Of a DNA stretch of 64,000 nucleotides, positions 27,871 to 36,188 are shown in pieces (position 1 is the first letter of the stretch; every line of letters starts with the position of its first letter). The stretch lies in NCBI RefSeq assembly GCF_021390435.2, contig NZ_JAJVCN010000003.1:2051501-2115500 (forward strand). The letters are read 5' to 3'. A program made the translations under genes and the position numbers. The notes under the pieces were generated by a model, which saw only the letters and a program-made list of their open reading frames with translations, had not been told where the DNA came from and did not search any database. The DNA comes from Kibdelosporangium philippinense (GTDB lineage Bacteria > Actinomycetota > Actinomycetes > Mycobacteriales > Pseudonocardiaceae).

Positions 27871-28800
27871 GTGCCTCAGGTGAGGACGAAACCCGCCGCG
27901 GCCATCGCCGCAGAACTGGAAGCCGAACTGGAGCACTATCCAGATGAGCGGGGGCAGATCCTGGTCGAGGCGGCCGAGGCGTGGCACCAGGCCGGTGACC
28001 ACGACCGTGCCATCGCGCTGTTGACCCAGGCTATTGCCCTGGGCGGTGAGGATGGCGGTAACGCCCGGGTGGAGTTGGTCGAGGTCCTGTTCGACCTCGA
28101 CCAGATCGAGCAGGCCCAGGCCCAGCTCGATGAGCTGCGGCACCAGCGGCCGTCCTCGCCAACGCCGTATCACCTGGCCGCTGAACTGCTGGAAGACCGT
28201 GGCCAGCATCAGCAGGCGTTGACCTGGTTCAACATGGCCGTGGCTCGGCTGACCGAGCAGGAGATGGCCGACCGGGACACCGAGTTCGGGTTCCTGTCCT
28301 ATGCCAACAACATCGTGGCTGGCCGCCGACGTGTGCGTCACGCGCTGGGGATACCCCCGGACGAGTTGGACGAGTCGGTCCAGGCCCTGTCCGAGCAGGC
28401 CGAGGACCTGGCCCGCGCCCTGACACCGCCAGCGCCGCGTGAGGTGCGGGTGTTGTTCTGGCCCCGCAACGAGATTCCCCGCGCGCATGAAGCCTGGCCG
28501 CGGTTGGTCGAACACGCCGAGGCCGACACCATCATCGCCGAACGGGAAGCCGCCAATCGGGAACTGTCCGAGGCCGGCATCGCTCGGATCACCATGGTGC
28601 CGCTGACCACCGCGAAACTCCTGGAGTTCACGACTCGTACCGAGAGTGACCCCACCGATGAGGACACCCGCCTGGCCTGTATGAACGAGATCCTCGAGGA
28701 GGGCGGCACGGTCAGTTGGCCCCCTGCCCGCAACGCACCCTGCTGGTGCGGCTCGGCCATCAAGTACAAGAAGTGCTGCGGCCGTCCCCACCTTGACTGA
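27871..28800 (+). CDS. SEC-C motif protein with TPR-like helices, passenger of the IS701-type transposon
   Basis: 309 aa from GTG 27871 (preceded by GGGGCGGGGA) or GTG 27880. Residues about 10-130 are paired helices typical of tetratricopeptide repeats (ILVEAAEAWHQAGDHDRAIALLTQA, VELVEVLFDLDQIEQAQAQLDEL, YHLAAELLEDRGQHQQALTWF). A middle region (VRVLFWPRNEIPRAHEAWP) is unknown. The end is a SEC-C zinc motif, NAPCWCGSAIKYKKCCGRP, as in SecA tails. It is divergent from the transposase with a 45-base gap, and both lie within the same terminal inverted repeats, so it moves with the element. It could be a transposition regulator, a chaperone adaptor or a cargo function. Confidence 0.85.
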   Translation: MPQVRTKPAAAIAAELEAELEHYPDERGQILVEAAEAWHQAGDHDRAIALLTQAIALGGEDGGNARVELVEVLFDLDQIEQAQAQLDELRHQRPSSPTPYHLAAELLEDRGQHQQALTWFNMAVARLTEQEMADRDTEFGFLSYANNIVAGRRRVRHALGIPPDELDESVQALSEQAEDLARALTPPAPREVRVLFWPRNEIPRAHEAWPRLVEHAEADTIIAEREAANRELSEAGIARITMVPLTTAKLLEFTTRTESDPTDEDTRLACMNEILEEGGTVSWPPARNAPCWCGSAIKYKKCCGRPHLD

Positions 28801-28903
28801 CAACGACCTCACTCATCCGGCATACCCACGCCCAGGCCATCGGTCTGGGCGGCGCTTGGTGCCCCTTCACCGGCAAAGATCACGAAGTCCGGCTATCCTA
28901 CTA

Positions 28904-29083
28904 GCGCGGGTGCTAGGTCTAGCACTTCCGAGTGCTACGCAGGCTGCGAACGCAAGGCGCGCTCTAGCTCCCGTCCGGCCGTCTCAGTCCGGCCCTGTCC
29001 GGAGAACCCCCTCCTGTTCCAGCCGTGTCACTGACCAGGGCGAACGTACGGCTACGGACTGCCTCGAACGACTATCCCGAGTC
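28904..29083. other. Non-coding stretch before the tRNA-Thr repeat
   Basis: No gene. It contains CTAG words that continue the cluster seen left of the IS701 element and a dyad TAGCACT-TCCG-AGTGCTA (28919-28936). Confidence 0.4.
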
Positions 29084-29128
29084 CTCGTAATGCGTAGGTC
29101 AAGGGTTCGATTCCCTTAGGCGGCTCCA
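29084..29128 (+). repeat. att-like repeat: 3' part of tRNA-Thr(CGT), left copy
   Basis: CTCGTAATGCGTAGGTCAAG, then GGTTCGATTCCCTTAGGCGGCTCCA: the anticodon loop (anticodon CGT), T arm and acceptor 3' strand with CCA of a tRNA-Thr. No 5' half is present, so this is not a functional gene but an integration-site duplicate. The second copy is at 36602-36636 plus 37577-37586. Confidence 0.8.
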
Positions 29129-29133
29129 CCGCT

Positions 29134-29166
29134 AAACCGCAGTTCACCCCGTGTGAGCTGCGGTTT
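29134..29166 (+). terminator. Stem-loop after the left tRNA-Thr repeat
   Basis: AAACCGCAG (29134-29142) and CTGCGGTTT (29158-29166) followed by T form a tRNA-type terminator right after the repeat. Confidence 0.75.
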
Positions 29167-29385
29167 TGTCGTTCAGGAGCTGACCGGTCGGAGGGTTGCG
29201 CCGTCAGAGGCGGCGACTTGTGAGCCCGAAGTGAGCCCATGGGGTCGGGCGTGTGCCCGAGGGACTAGCCGGGCTGCTGCCTCGGCTGCGTCTTGCGCGA
29301 CCTGCGGGAGCACGCTCGTGCACTAAATTTAATAGGGACTGTCGACCGGTCGCGACTTGTCACGCACGCACGCGCGGGGCTCTGC

Positions 29386-30324
29386 TCAGGGAACAAGGAT
29401 GTCGTGGACGGACTTCGCGCAACCCCAGGCGAGGCTGACACCTGCGCCCCCGTGTCCGTAGTTGTGGATGACTCGCGTTCCACATTCGGTGCGTTCCTCG
29501 TCCAGCCTGACTACTGGCCGGGTTGGGCGTAGGCCGACTCGGTGACCGAGGATCTGGGCTTGTTGCACAAGCGGTTGAACTGCCGCGCAGCGCAGGAGGA
29601 TTCTCTGCGCCTGGGCTATGTCCGGCTCGCGATTCCACGAACGCGCCTCGGCGGTACCGCCGAGGATGAGGTGGTCGCCGTGCGGGTAGATCGCGATCAG
29701 ATCGGGGGAGTCGCCGGTGTCCACTTCGAGGAATTCCGTGATGCCGGGGTTGCTGGTCACCACGTGCTGTCCCCGGATTGGGTACAGCTCACGGTCGCCA
29801 GCGAGTCCGCGCGCGCCGAGGCCGGTGCAGTTCACCACAACTGGCGAGCCTGGGACGTCAAGAGAGGTCAGTGCGCCGTACTCGATCACGCCGCTCGATG
29901 CCCGTAACCGATCGGCCAGATAGGCCAGATGTGTTGGCATATCAACGAGTGGTGCGGTGTATCGCACTCCGTGTGAGTAGCCGTCCGGTAGTTCGTCCGG
30001 ACGACACGGCCGGGCGTCTGGCAGCAACGAGAACCACTGGGGCGGCTCATGCTCCATATTGGACACGTCAATGCCCGAGGTGAGTTGGACACCCGCGTTC
30101 GGCTTGTCCGCCAGTGCGGAAAGGACGTTCAGGGTGTCCGCAGCCCAACGCGAGATCAGCTCACGCGGCTCGGCCTGCCATGGTCCCCAGAGCGCGCCTG
30201 CCGCGGCCGAAGTCGTCACCTCTGGCGCGTCCGCTGTCTGTACAAGGACACGATGCCCAGCTTCGGCCAACGTCACCGCAGTGGTCAGCCCGATGACTCC
30301 CGCGCCAAGTACGCACACGTCCAC
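29386..30324 (-). CDS. D-amino-acid oxidase (FAD-dependent)
   Basis: 312 aa. It oxidatively deaminates D-amino acids to 2-oxo acids, NH3 and H2O2. The FAD-binding fold starts at residue 1 (MDVCVLGAGVIGLTTAVTLAEAGHRV, GxGxxG). VVNCTGLGARGL and LYPIRGQHVV are mid-domain DAAO motifs, HLILGGTAEARSWN precedes the substrate domain, and the C-terminal GLRPTRPVVRLDEE...HNYGHGGAGVSLAWGCA holds the substrate-binding Arg and the conserved second FAD contact. It lacks the eukaryotic peroxisomal signal. It lies 30 bases downstream of the NsdA-like regulator gene on the same strand, suggesting an operon. Confidence 0.92.
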   Translation of the reverse strand: MDVCVLGAGVIGLTTAVTLAEAGHRVLVQTADAPEVTTSAAAGALWGPWQAEPRELISRWAADTLNVLSALADKPNAGVQLTSGIDVSNMEHEPPQWFSLLPDARPCRPDELPDGYSHGVRYTAPLVDMPTHLAYLADRLRASSGVIEYGALTSLDVPGSPVVVNCTGLGARGLAGDRELYPIRGQHVVTSNPGITEFLEVDTGDSPDLIAIYPHGDHLILGGTAEARSWNREPDIAQAQRILLRCAAVQPLVQQAQILGHRVGLRPTRPVVRLDEERTECGTRVIHNYGHGGAGVSLAWGCAKSVHDILVP

Positions 30325-30354
30325 ACTCGAACCGTAGCGCTCAGGAGGTGGCGG

Positions 30355-31752
30355 CTACCGGGCAAGAGCGGCGTCCAGAGTCGGAAGGAAGTCCGCGACG
30401 TGCTCATTGCGGGCGCGCCGACGTAGGCGGCTGGCCAACGTCCGCAGTACGGAAATGCTGCGAGGCGAATGGACGTTCCGGATACGGGCGATGGCCGTGC
30501 GACCGACCGAGCATGCCTGTTCGAGGTTGCCCCGGCTGGCTGCGGCGACTGCCAGCCACGCCCCTTCGAACAAAGCCCGACGCTGCGACGGGTGGCTGAG
30601 GGAGAAATCGTGCGCTCCGCTACGCAGCAGTTGCTCACCCTTGCGGAAAAGTGGCCGTGCGGCTCGGTCGCCGTCCGTATTGACCGTGCCCGCGTGAACA
30701 AGCGCGTAACCGGCCTGAGTGTCCAAGTGGTTCGGTGTCAGGAAGTACATCCACTCCGGTTCTTCGTAGTCTTTCCGATCGGTCAGAGCCTCCTGGGCCG
30801 ACTGGTATGACGCTTCGAACTCGGCTAGTTGTCCGGCGATGGCGTAACCGTAGGCCAAGCGACTTGCCACGGAGGCACGAACGGTCGCAGGCACACCGTC
30901 ACTCAGCCGGGCAGCCGCTGTGCCAAGGGCAACGGCGTCCGTCGGCTGTTCTCTCGTTGCGGCTTGAAACCCAAGATCGCCAAGCACGTGGGCCGCCATG
31001 GATCGATTGCGAGCTTCCTTTGCTGCCCGCAGGGCCGTGAAGAAATACCGCTGGCCAAGACCATGCTGCCCAGCGTCAAAGGCCATCCATCCGGCGAGCT
31101 GGCCCAGTTCGGCAAGCGCCGCGAACAGCCGACGCTCGATCGCGGACGTGTGGCCGCCTTGCCGCAACAGCACGGCAACGGCGCGGAACTGGGCACCGAC
31201 ATACGCCAGGTGCGCACCGCCTCCGTTCGCGTCGTCAAGCCGTTGAAGCAACGGGATGCTCTGCTCAATCTGTTGAATCAGGGGATGCCCGACGCCGCCA
31301 CCATCCAGAGCGGACGTGAGGCTTCCGGCCTCTGAGAACACTGCCAACGAGGTTGCAGCGGCCAACGCTGTGCCCGAGACCGCAAGGAAGTACCGCCGAT
31401 CGAGTAGACCGGACATCACCCAGTCATCGATCACGCCGAGCGTGCCCGCTTTCGTCCAGGGCAGACCCATCTCGACGTCCGCAGGCAGCATCAACGGCGA
31501 ATCGGATGCTTGCCCTTGCCATAGTTCAGCGACCGTTACCGGCTGGCCTAGTTCCCGTGACAGGACCCAGGCGACCAGTGCTGGCAAGGGTGCCCTTGGG
31601 ACTCGGCCAGCGTCGCGCCACTGGTACGGCGTGGTGAGCGCGACGGTGCCGTGTCCGAACGCGTGGTTGATTCGCTGCGCGAGGACACGAGGGCTCCAAC
31701 CCACCTGAGCCAGCAGCGAAGCAAGCACGGTGTTCGGCTGCCTCGGCACCAC
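30355..31752 (-). CDS. NsdA-like transcriptional regulator with helical repeat domain
   Basis: 465 aa from GTG 31752 (AGGGAG six bases upstream); a frame to 31800 is less likely. The first ~80 residues (TVLASLLAQVGWSPRVLAQRINHAF...TTPYQWRDAGRVP) are a divergent helix-turn-helix, as in actinobacterial NsdA-type regulators of development and secondary metabolism. The rest is TPR-like helices (LVSL...GYAIAGQLAEFEASYQSAQEALTDR, ALVHAGTVNTDGDRAARPLFRKGEQLL). A hydrophobic, Ala-rich stretch (YFLAVSGTALAAATSLAVF) is typical of this family. It diverges from four small genes with a 160-base promoter region between. Confidence 0.8.
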   Translation of the reverse strand: MVPRQPNTVLASLLAQVGWSPRVLAQRINHAFGHGTVALTTPYQWRDAGRVPRAPLPALVAWVLSRELGQPVTVAELWQGQASDSPLMLPADVEMGLPWTKAGTLGVIDDWVMSGLLDRRYFLAVSGTALAAATSLAVFSEAGSLTSALDGGGVGHPLIQQIEQSIPLLQRLDDANGGGAHLAYVGAQFRAVAVLLRQGGHTSAIERRLFAALAELGQLAGWMAFDAGQHGLGQRYFFTALRAAKEARNRSMAAHVLGDLGFQAATREQPTDAVALGTAAARLSDGVPATVRASVASRLAYGYAIAGQLAEFEASYQSAQEALTDRKDYEEPEWMYFLTPNHLDTQAGYALVHAGTVNTDGDRAARPLFRKGEQLLRSGAHDFSLSHPSQRRALFEGAWLAVAAASRGNLEQACSVGRTAIARIRNVHSPRSISVLRTLASRLRRRARNEHVADFLPTLDAALAR

Positions 31753-31915
31753 CCGCTGCTCCCTGTCGTCGTGGTCTACCTGGTTTGTCCAGATTCCCAC
31801 CTATGTCCACCATCGGCAGGCAAGTTGACGTTCTTGACGCGTTGTCCACCTCCCGATTCGCGATCACACGGACTGAGATTGAGACCGAAGAGTGTCGCCG
31901 CTGACGGGAGCTGCT

Positions 31916-32278
31916 GTGAATCGAAAGCAAGCGGAAGCGTTGCGAGACTTCCCCGAACTGGCGGGGCTCATCGCGTTGAGTGAGGCCGGGTGGCGATTCG
32001 TTCCCTCTCAAGTGGTCGACGGCAGACTGACCGACCTGCATGGTTTCCGGGCCTGGCCCGAAGGCTGGACGGATGCGATTCGGGTGCGCAGCGACACCGA
32101 CGTGATGGCGGTCCGTTCGGACGGGAACGAGCCGCCCGGCGTCGTCTGGGAGTGCGCGGGAACTCTTGCGCAGGTGGTCGAGGGACTGCTGTCTCTGCCT
32201 GCGCCGGATGACCGGCTTGCTCCTCGGCTCATCCGTGCATCTGGCCCAGTCTTGTGGACTCCGGCTGAAAACAGGTGA
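31916..32278 (+). CDS. Small conserved-looking protein 1 of a four-gene set, unknown
   Basis: 120 aa from GTG 31916, which has GGGAG six bases upstream; an ATG 24 bases earlier lacks one. A compact alpha/beta protein: NRKQAEALRDFPELAGLIAL is an N-terminal helix, then GWRFVPSQVVDGRLTDLHGFRAWPEGWTDAIRVRSDTDVMAVR with strand character, then a helix around TLAQVVEGLLSL. No known motif. The end overlaps the next gene start (4 bases, ATGA type). Confidence 0.65.
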   Translation: MNRKQAEALRDFPELAGLIALSEAGWRFVPSQVVDGRLTDLHGFRAWPEGWTDAIRVRSDTDVMAVRSDGNEPPGVVWECAGTLAQVVEGLLSLPAPDDRLAPRLIRASGPVLWTPAENR

Positions 32279-32505
32279 TCGGAGTGTCGCTGCGCGCCCG
32301 GCATGCCCGGCGCTTGGCCAGCTTGCTGACTATGTCGACCGGAGTGCACGTGATCGTGCAGTATCAGCGCGACCGCAACCACTACCGCGTCGTCTGGGCG
32401 GGTGGTCCCGCTGTGGAGGTCATGCGAGAACTGGCCGTTCGATGCGTGGCCGAGGTCCCCACGCTCGATCTGATTGACCTTGACTGGTCTAGAGCGGAGG
32501 CGTGA
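32275..32505 (+). CDS. Small protein 2 of the four-gene set, unknown
   Basis: 76 aa (MIGVSLRARHARRLASLLTMS...). Basic N-terminal helix followed by VHVIVQYQRDRNHYRVVWAGG (two strands) and a helix AVEVMRELAVRCVAEVPTLD. Overlaps the first gene and ends 5 bases before the third. The size and alpha/beta pattern suggest a partner subunit rather than an enzyme. Confidence 0.6.
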   Translation: MIGVSLRARHARRLASLLTMSTGVHVIVQYQRDRNHYRVVWAGGPAVEVMRELAVRCVAEVPTLDLIDLDWSRAEA

Positions 32506-32509
32506 CCGC

Positions 32510-32752
32510 GTGGAGGTCACAGCCGATGCCCGGCTTGGCGGGGGAGTATTCCGTCGCCTGCTGCACGTCGTCGAGGACGGCGCACCCACGATCGAGTTCG
32601 AGGGCATCGTCCTTACATTCGCGGGATGCGGCGCGGCCTGCGTATCGCTCGACGACGGACTAAGCATCGAACTCGCCCGTTGCAGCACTTGCTTTCCGTC
32701 CGACGTCGACAGTCAGCCGGTCGTACACGAAGGATCTGACAACGATGGATGA
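32510..32752 (+). CDS. Small protein 3 of the four-gene set, possible metal site
   Basis: 80 aa from GTG 32510 (GGAGG about 10 bases upstream). VFRRLLHVVEDGAPTIEFEG is followed by FAGCGAACVSLDDGLSIELARCSTCF. The Cys-x3-Cys and Cys-x2-Cys pairs could bind zinc. It overlaps the fourth gene by 8 bases. Confidence 0.6.
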   Translation: MEVTADARLGGGVFRRLLHVVEDGAPTIEFEGIVLTFAGCGAACVSLDDGLSIELARCSTCFPSDVDSQPVVHEGSDNDG

Positions 32753-33044
32753 CGATCAGTCGATCAACAAGATTCCCTTGTTCTGGGGTCGAGGCATCAT
32801 CGAACCGGACCGGGCGCACATACGAGAAACACGTGGCGGGCAGCCGGTTGCGGACGTTGCGGAGGATAGCGCCGTGACCGGGTTCGCGATCTGCGGATGC
32901 CTGCTCATCGCTGACGTCGCCGAGGTGGAAGTCTCTTCGGGCACGTTTCGCCGATGCTCGCAATGCCTGGCTTTGCTGGCGGAAAGGGAACCCGGCATCG
33001 ACTATCCACTCTGGACGTCCGATCCGCAGCTACTGACCGAGTGA
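32745..33044 (+). CDS. Small protein 4 of the four-gene set, possible metal site
   Basis: 99 aa (MDDDQSINKIPLFWGRG...). It has Cys-x-Cys (FAICGCLLIADVAEVE) and Cys-x2-Cys (RRCSQCLALLAERE) spaced like a small zinc ribbon; gene 3 has a similar pair. The region HIRETRGGQPVADVAEDSAV is polar. Its 3' end overlaps the convergent espG gene by 15 bases. Confidence 0.6.
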   Translation: MDDDQSINKIPLFWGRGIIEPDRAHIRETRGGQPVADVAEDSAVTGFAICGCLLIADVAEVEVSSGTFRRCSQCLALLAEREPGIDYPLWTSDPQLLTE

Positions 33045-33794
33045 CGCTTGTGCTTGGTGCAGTCTCGCCACGAGATCTGGAGGATTTACAGGCGCCACAA
33101 GCGTTTCGGCCTCCCTGCCACGCGTGGTTCTCACGGTGACGTAGCGGCCGACGACCGTGTCTGTGTAGCAGATCGGCTCGGCCAGCACGTGATGGCGACC
33201 GACGCCATCGCGAACGGCCACGTACAGCTCTCCCGCGCCGGTCCGCTCAAGCGACGCCAGATGGTGAAACCGGCGCACCTCCAGCGGAACCGGGCGCACC
33301 GCCACCCCACCATGTCGACGTTGCCCAGGGTCGAACGCGAGAAGATCCGACTGTCGGACCGTGAAAGGCTGGCCCTGTCCGGCTGGGATATCCGGTAGCT
33401 GCGCCACCAACATCCGCGCCAAATTCTCCAATCGGGTCGAGCGCACCGTGACCCAACCGTCCATGCTCACGGCAACTACAGCCTGACGGCCGATCGCCCC
33501 GGCCAACACTCCAGCAGTGCTCGGCCCCGCGGTGATCCACCCGAAGTACTCAGTGGTCGGGCGACACAACACAGCCAATGCCGCCGCCACATCCACATCC
33601 AGCCGCCCACGCTGATCTAGCCACCCCAGGCGTGCGCACTCCTCACGCAGTTGTCTGTCGAGTGCCTCGTTCTCGGCCTGGCGACGCCACTCAGCCACTG
33701 GCGCAAGCGCTCTGAAGAGTTCACCAAGTCCTTCGGCGCGGACCAGTCGCGCGAGCGTATCCAGCGCGATCCGTTTTGGCCGTGGCCACAGCAC
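33030..33794 (-). CDS. EspG-family ESX secretion chaperone-like protein
   Basis: 254 aa, GTG start. EspG proteins are cytosolic chaperones for PE/PPE-type substrates of type VII secretion. The order fits the family: LDTLARLVRAEGLGELFRAL (N-terminal strand/helix), an ARLGWLDQRGRLDVDVAAALAVLCRPTTEYFGWI block that matches the conserved GL...GRLD.DLA..L..L..P, and a C-terminal REAETLVAPVNPPDLVARLHQAQ. It lies next to the WXG/PPE-like gene it would serve. Confidence 0.8.
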   Translation of the reverse strand: MLWPRPKRIALDTLARLVRAEGLGELFRALAPVAEWRRQAENEALDRQLREECARLGWLDQRGRLDVDVAAALAVLCRPTTEYFGWITAGPSTAGVLAGAIGRQAVVAVSMDGWVTVRSTRLENLARMLVAQLPDIPAGQGQPFTVRQSDLLAFDPGQRRHGGVAVRPVPLEVRRFHHLASLERTGAGELYVAVRDGVGRHHVLAEPICYTDTVVGRYVTVRTTRGREAETLVAPVNPPDLVARLHQAQASLGQ

Positions 33795-33840
33795 CCGGTT
33801 AACCCTTCTCCTTGTATGGAATGTGGCCCCAGAGTTCGGT

Positions 33841-35099
33841 TTATGGCTGCCCGCCGATCACTGGCGGTGCCGTGACTTCATCGGTGCCGAACACGCTGTC
33901 GGGGTCTGGTTCCTGTAAGTACGACGCACGCTGATGCTCTTCGTCCTCGCCGCCGCGTCCTTGACCCGCTCCGGCTCCGATCGGCATTCCACCGGGACCG
34001 CCGCCGCGCCCGGCCACGCCGCCACCTCGTGTACCAGCGTTCTGTCCCGCCACTGGCTCCCCGACCGGACCCGCACCGGGCCGTCCGCCGACGCCGCCAG
34101 AACCCTGGCCAGCACCAGAACCCGCGCCACCACCCACACCCGGCCCTCGGCCGCCCGCGCCCCGGAGCCGTCGCCGCTGCCGACTCCACCCAGCGGACCG
34201 AAACTCACGCCGGGCAGGCCGCCACCAAAGCCTGTCGCCTGGCCACCTTGAGGCAGACCACTTCCGGCTCCTGGAAAGCCTGGACCGATTGGAAGACCAC
34301 CACCTTGCGGTGGCGGTGGCACGTAGCCTCCTGGATTTGTGCCCTGCTGAGGCGTACCACCACCACTGCCAGGACCGCCGCCTGGATTGCCACCCGAACC
34401 ATCACCAGGGCCGGATGAGCCACCACCACCTGCGCCCGCGCCGCCGCCAGAACCTGGCTGAACGCCTCCACCGCCACCACGAGGAGGAGGCGGGACGACC
34501 GGTCCGGAGCCTGGACCGCCTGGTCCCTGGCCGCCACCGCCACCTTGACCGGGACCGGGACCGGGCGGCGGGGTGGGGCTGGCAACACGGATCTCCGCCT
34601 GGTCACCTGCGATCTGCCCGTAGGACTGCGGCATGCTCATGTTGTAGACAGAAGCGCTTTCGTAGCCGCGCATCACGTCCACGTTGTGTTGAGCCGCAAC
34701 CTTATGCGCATCGAGCTGCTGGCCGTAGGTGGCCAGAACGCCCGGATTCATGAACGCGGCCAACGGATCGACTCTCTCCGGCGCAGGCGGGACCGGAATC
34801 ACGGCGTTCTTCGCGTCTCCGAACGAACCGGCTTGTCGAGTGGCCAGGTCTTGCGCGGTGTGCATCGCGGGCGCCGCCAGCCCGTGCTCCACCGCCAGCG
34901 GCCCGGCGCCCCGCTGCGCAGCTCCGGCCGCATCGCCTTTCCAGACGGCATCCATCCTGCCAACGATCTTCTTAATCCGATCACCACGCTCGTGGTAGGC
35001 CTTGACCACCTCGTTCATCGCGGCTGCCCCGTCTGCCATGCCCTGTGCGCCGGTCGCGTTGGTGAAGTTGTCGTAGATCGCCTGCCCGCCCATGAACAT
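33841..35099 (-). pseudogene. WXG/PPE-like type VII substrate with frameshifted Gly-rich tail
   Basis: From ATG 35099 (MFMGGQAIYDNFTN) the first ~180 residues are a helical ESX-substrate domain with a WxG turn (DAVWKGDAAGAAQRGAG). A long Gly/Pro-rich region then runs to about 34165. At the C4 run 34160-34163 one base appears missing: beyond it this frame turns Val/Arg-rich, while the neighbouring frame continues GVGGGAGSGAGQGSGGVGGR and ends in the acidic tail GEDEEHQRASYLQE...DSVFGTDEVTAPPVIGGQP. That tail is usual for these actinobacterial PPE-like proteins. It is either a real frameshift or a homopolymer sequencing error. Confidence 0.8.
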
Positions 35100-35101
35100 G
35101 G

Positions 35102-35734
35102 TCAACCCCCCGACCGGATCGTCTGAATCACCATCGAAGCAACCTGCTTCGCCTGATCACACGACTTAGCCCCAACTCGGCCCTCATCCCACGAGGTTAT
35201 GAAGGCGAGTGTGTCCGAAATGCCAACGGTGATGTTGCATGACCCTTTTGCGCGGAAATCGCTCGGGTCGTTGAAGACTGCTGGGTATCCATCAACCTCA
35301 GTTGGCTCGAAGTATCCTTTGAATCTGTCCCGGCCGCGATAGGTATCTGACAGGCCATTCTTGTTGCTCGATAGAAAGCTGAATCCAGTACCCGCTCCAG
35401 CGTCCCTGTTGTACCAGGTGCATCGTGAGCGCCCGGACTGGCCGTCCGTATCGGACGTGCCCGAGCCAGGGAGGCTCAAGGACTGTAGTTGGGATGTCGT
35501 GAGTACAGAGCATGGCTTGGCGAGAAATGCCGTGCCGTCCAATGGTGCAGTGACTCGTGGCGCCCCGTGACTGTTCGCTGAGCTAGATGGGTCGGATGAC
35601 GGTTGTCCCGTCGGCTTGCTGGAAACGCTTGGTCCAGCGTCGGGCGTTCCCGGAGTGGTGCCGGTACAGCCCGAGACTAGGAGGGGGAGTCCCCCGATGA
35701 TCATTAGTAGCCCGGCACAACGAGCACGCCACAT
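35102..35734 (-). CDS. DUF3558-type lipoprotein
   Basis: 210 aa. Lipoprotein signal MWRARCAGLLMIIGGLPLLVSGC with lipobox LVSGC, then a Ser/Pro linker. The domain has four Cys in the DUF3558 pattern (KPCSVLTTSQLQSLSL, SRCTWYNRD, GSCNITVGIS, KSCDQAKQVASMVIQTI). Such lipoproteins commonly lie beside WXG/EspG genes in Pseudonocardiales and may be surface partners of type VII secretion. It stops 3 bases before the WXG gene start and follows a small ESX-like gene. Confidence 0.82.
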   Translation of the reverse strand: MWRARCAGLLMIIGGLPLLVSGCTGTTPGTPDAGPSVSSKPTGQPSSDPSSSANSHGAPRVTAPLDGTAFLAKPCSVLTTSQLQSLSLPGSGTSDTDGQSGRSRCTWYNRDAGAGTGFSFLSSNKNGLSDTYRGRDRFKGYFEPTEVDGYPAVFNDPSDFRAKGSCNITVGISDTLAFITSWDEGRVGAKSCDQAKQVASMVIQTIRSGG

Positions 35735-35738
35735 CCGA

Positions 35739-36188
35739 CTAACCCTGCTTTCTCATGCTCGCGGTGTTGCCCTCTTCAACGTGGGAGTACGCATTGCGAG
35801 CAGCCTCCAACTTCGCAATCTCCGCGTCTGCGGCGGCCAGCATCCGTTGGTTGTGTTCGAATGCGAGTTGCCACGAGTTGATCGTGGCTTTGGCCTGCAG
35901 TTGACTCATGATGTCCTTAGCGGGTGGTTCAACAAGGCCGATCGCGTAGCGAATCTTCGAACCATCGTTAAAGATGCCCTCACGCTCGGACTTCAGGTCG
36001 GCGATGATGCCGTCCAGTTCAGTAAGGCTGGTGAACTCGAAGTGACCACCGGCTCCACCGCCACCGGATTGGTGTTCGTATTCGCCGCCGAATGTGCCGA
36101 CGATGATCCGCCCAGCTTGAGCCGTGGCGACCTCAGCATCAATCTGCTCAGCGGCTGTACCCGACTGATCTTGCTCGAACGTCGCCAT
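35739..36188 (-). CDS. Small ESX-associated helical protein
   Basis: 149 aa from ATG 36188 (MATFEQDQSGTAAEQ), with GGGGAG seven bases upstream. Residues 25-50 have a Gly-rich loop (EYEHQSGGGGAGG). The rest is two long helices (LDGIIADLKSEREGIFNDGSKI; SQLQAKATINSWQLAFEHNQRMLAAADAEIAKLEAARNAYS). No WxG turn is visible. As first gene of the four-gene group with DUF3558, WXG/PPE and EspG it is probably a secreted or adaptor partner. Confidence 0.7.
   Translation of the reverse strand: MATFEQDQSGTAAEQIDAEVATAQAGRIIVGTFGGEYEHQSGGGGAGGHFEFTSLTELDGIIADLKSEREGIFNDGSKIRYAIGLVEPPAKDIMSQLQAKATINSWQLAFEHNQRMLAAADAEIAKLEAARNAYSHVEEGNTASMRKQG

Larger units (their letters stand above)
26481..28898. mobile_element. 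IS701-type transposon with passenger gene
   Basis: The left end GGACAGCCGGACTTCGTGAT (26481-26500) and the complement of the right end, GGATAGCCGGACTTCGTGAT (28879-28898), are inverted repeats that continue to about 23 bases with two mismatches overall. The element is flanked by direct repeats TACTA (26476-26480 and 28899-28903). It encloses a transposase and a divergently transcribed SEC-C/TPR gene, total 2418 bases. Intact ends and target duplication indicate a recent, complete insertion. Confidence 0.88.

Noticed and set aside
27826..28812. N-terminal extension of the IS701 transposase by about 330 residues
   Set aside because: Antisense to the SEC-C gene; the transposase family begins near 27825.
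29041..29130. Functional tRNA gene
   Set aside because: Only the half from the anticodon loop to CCA is present; no acceptor 5' strand or D arm can be formed from the upstream bases.
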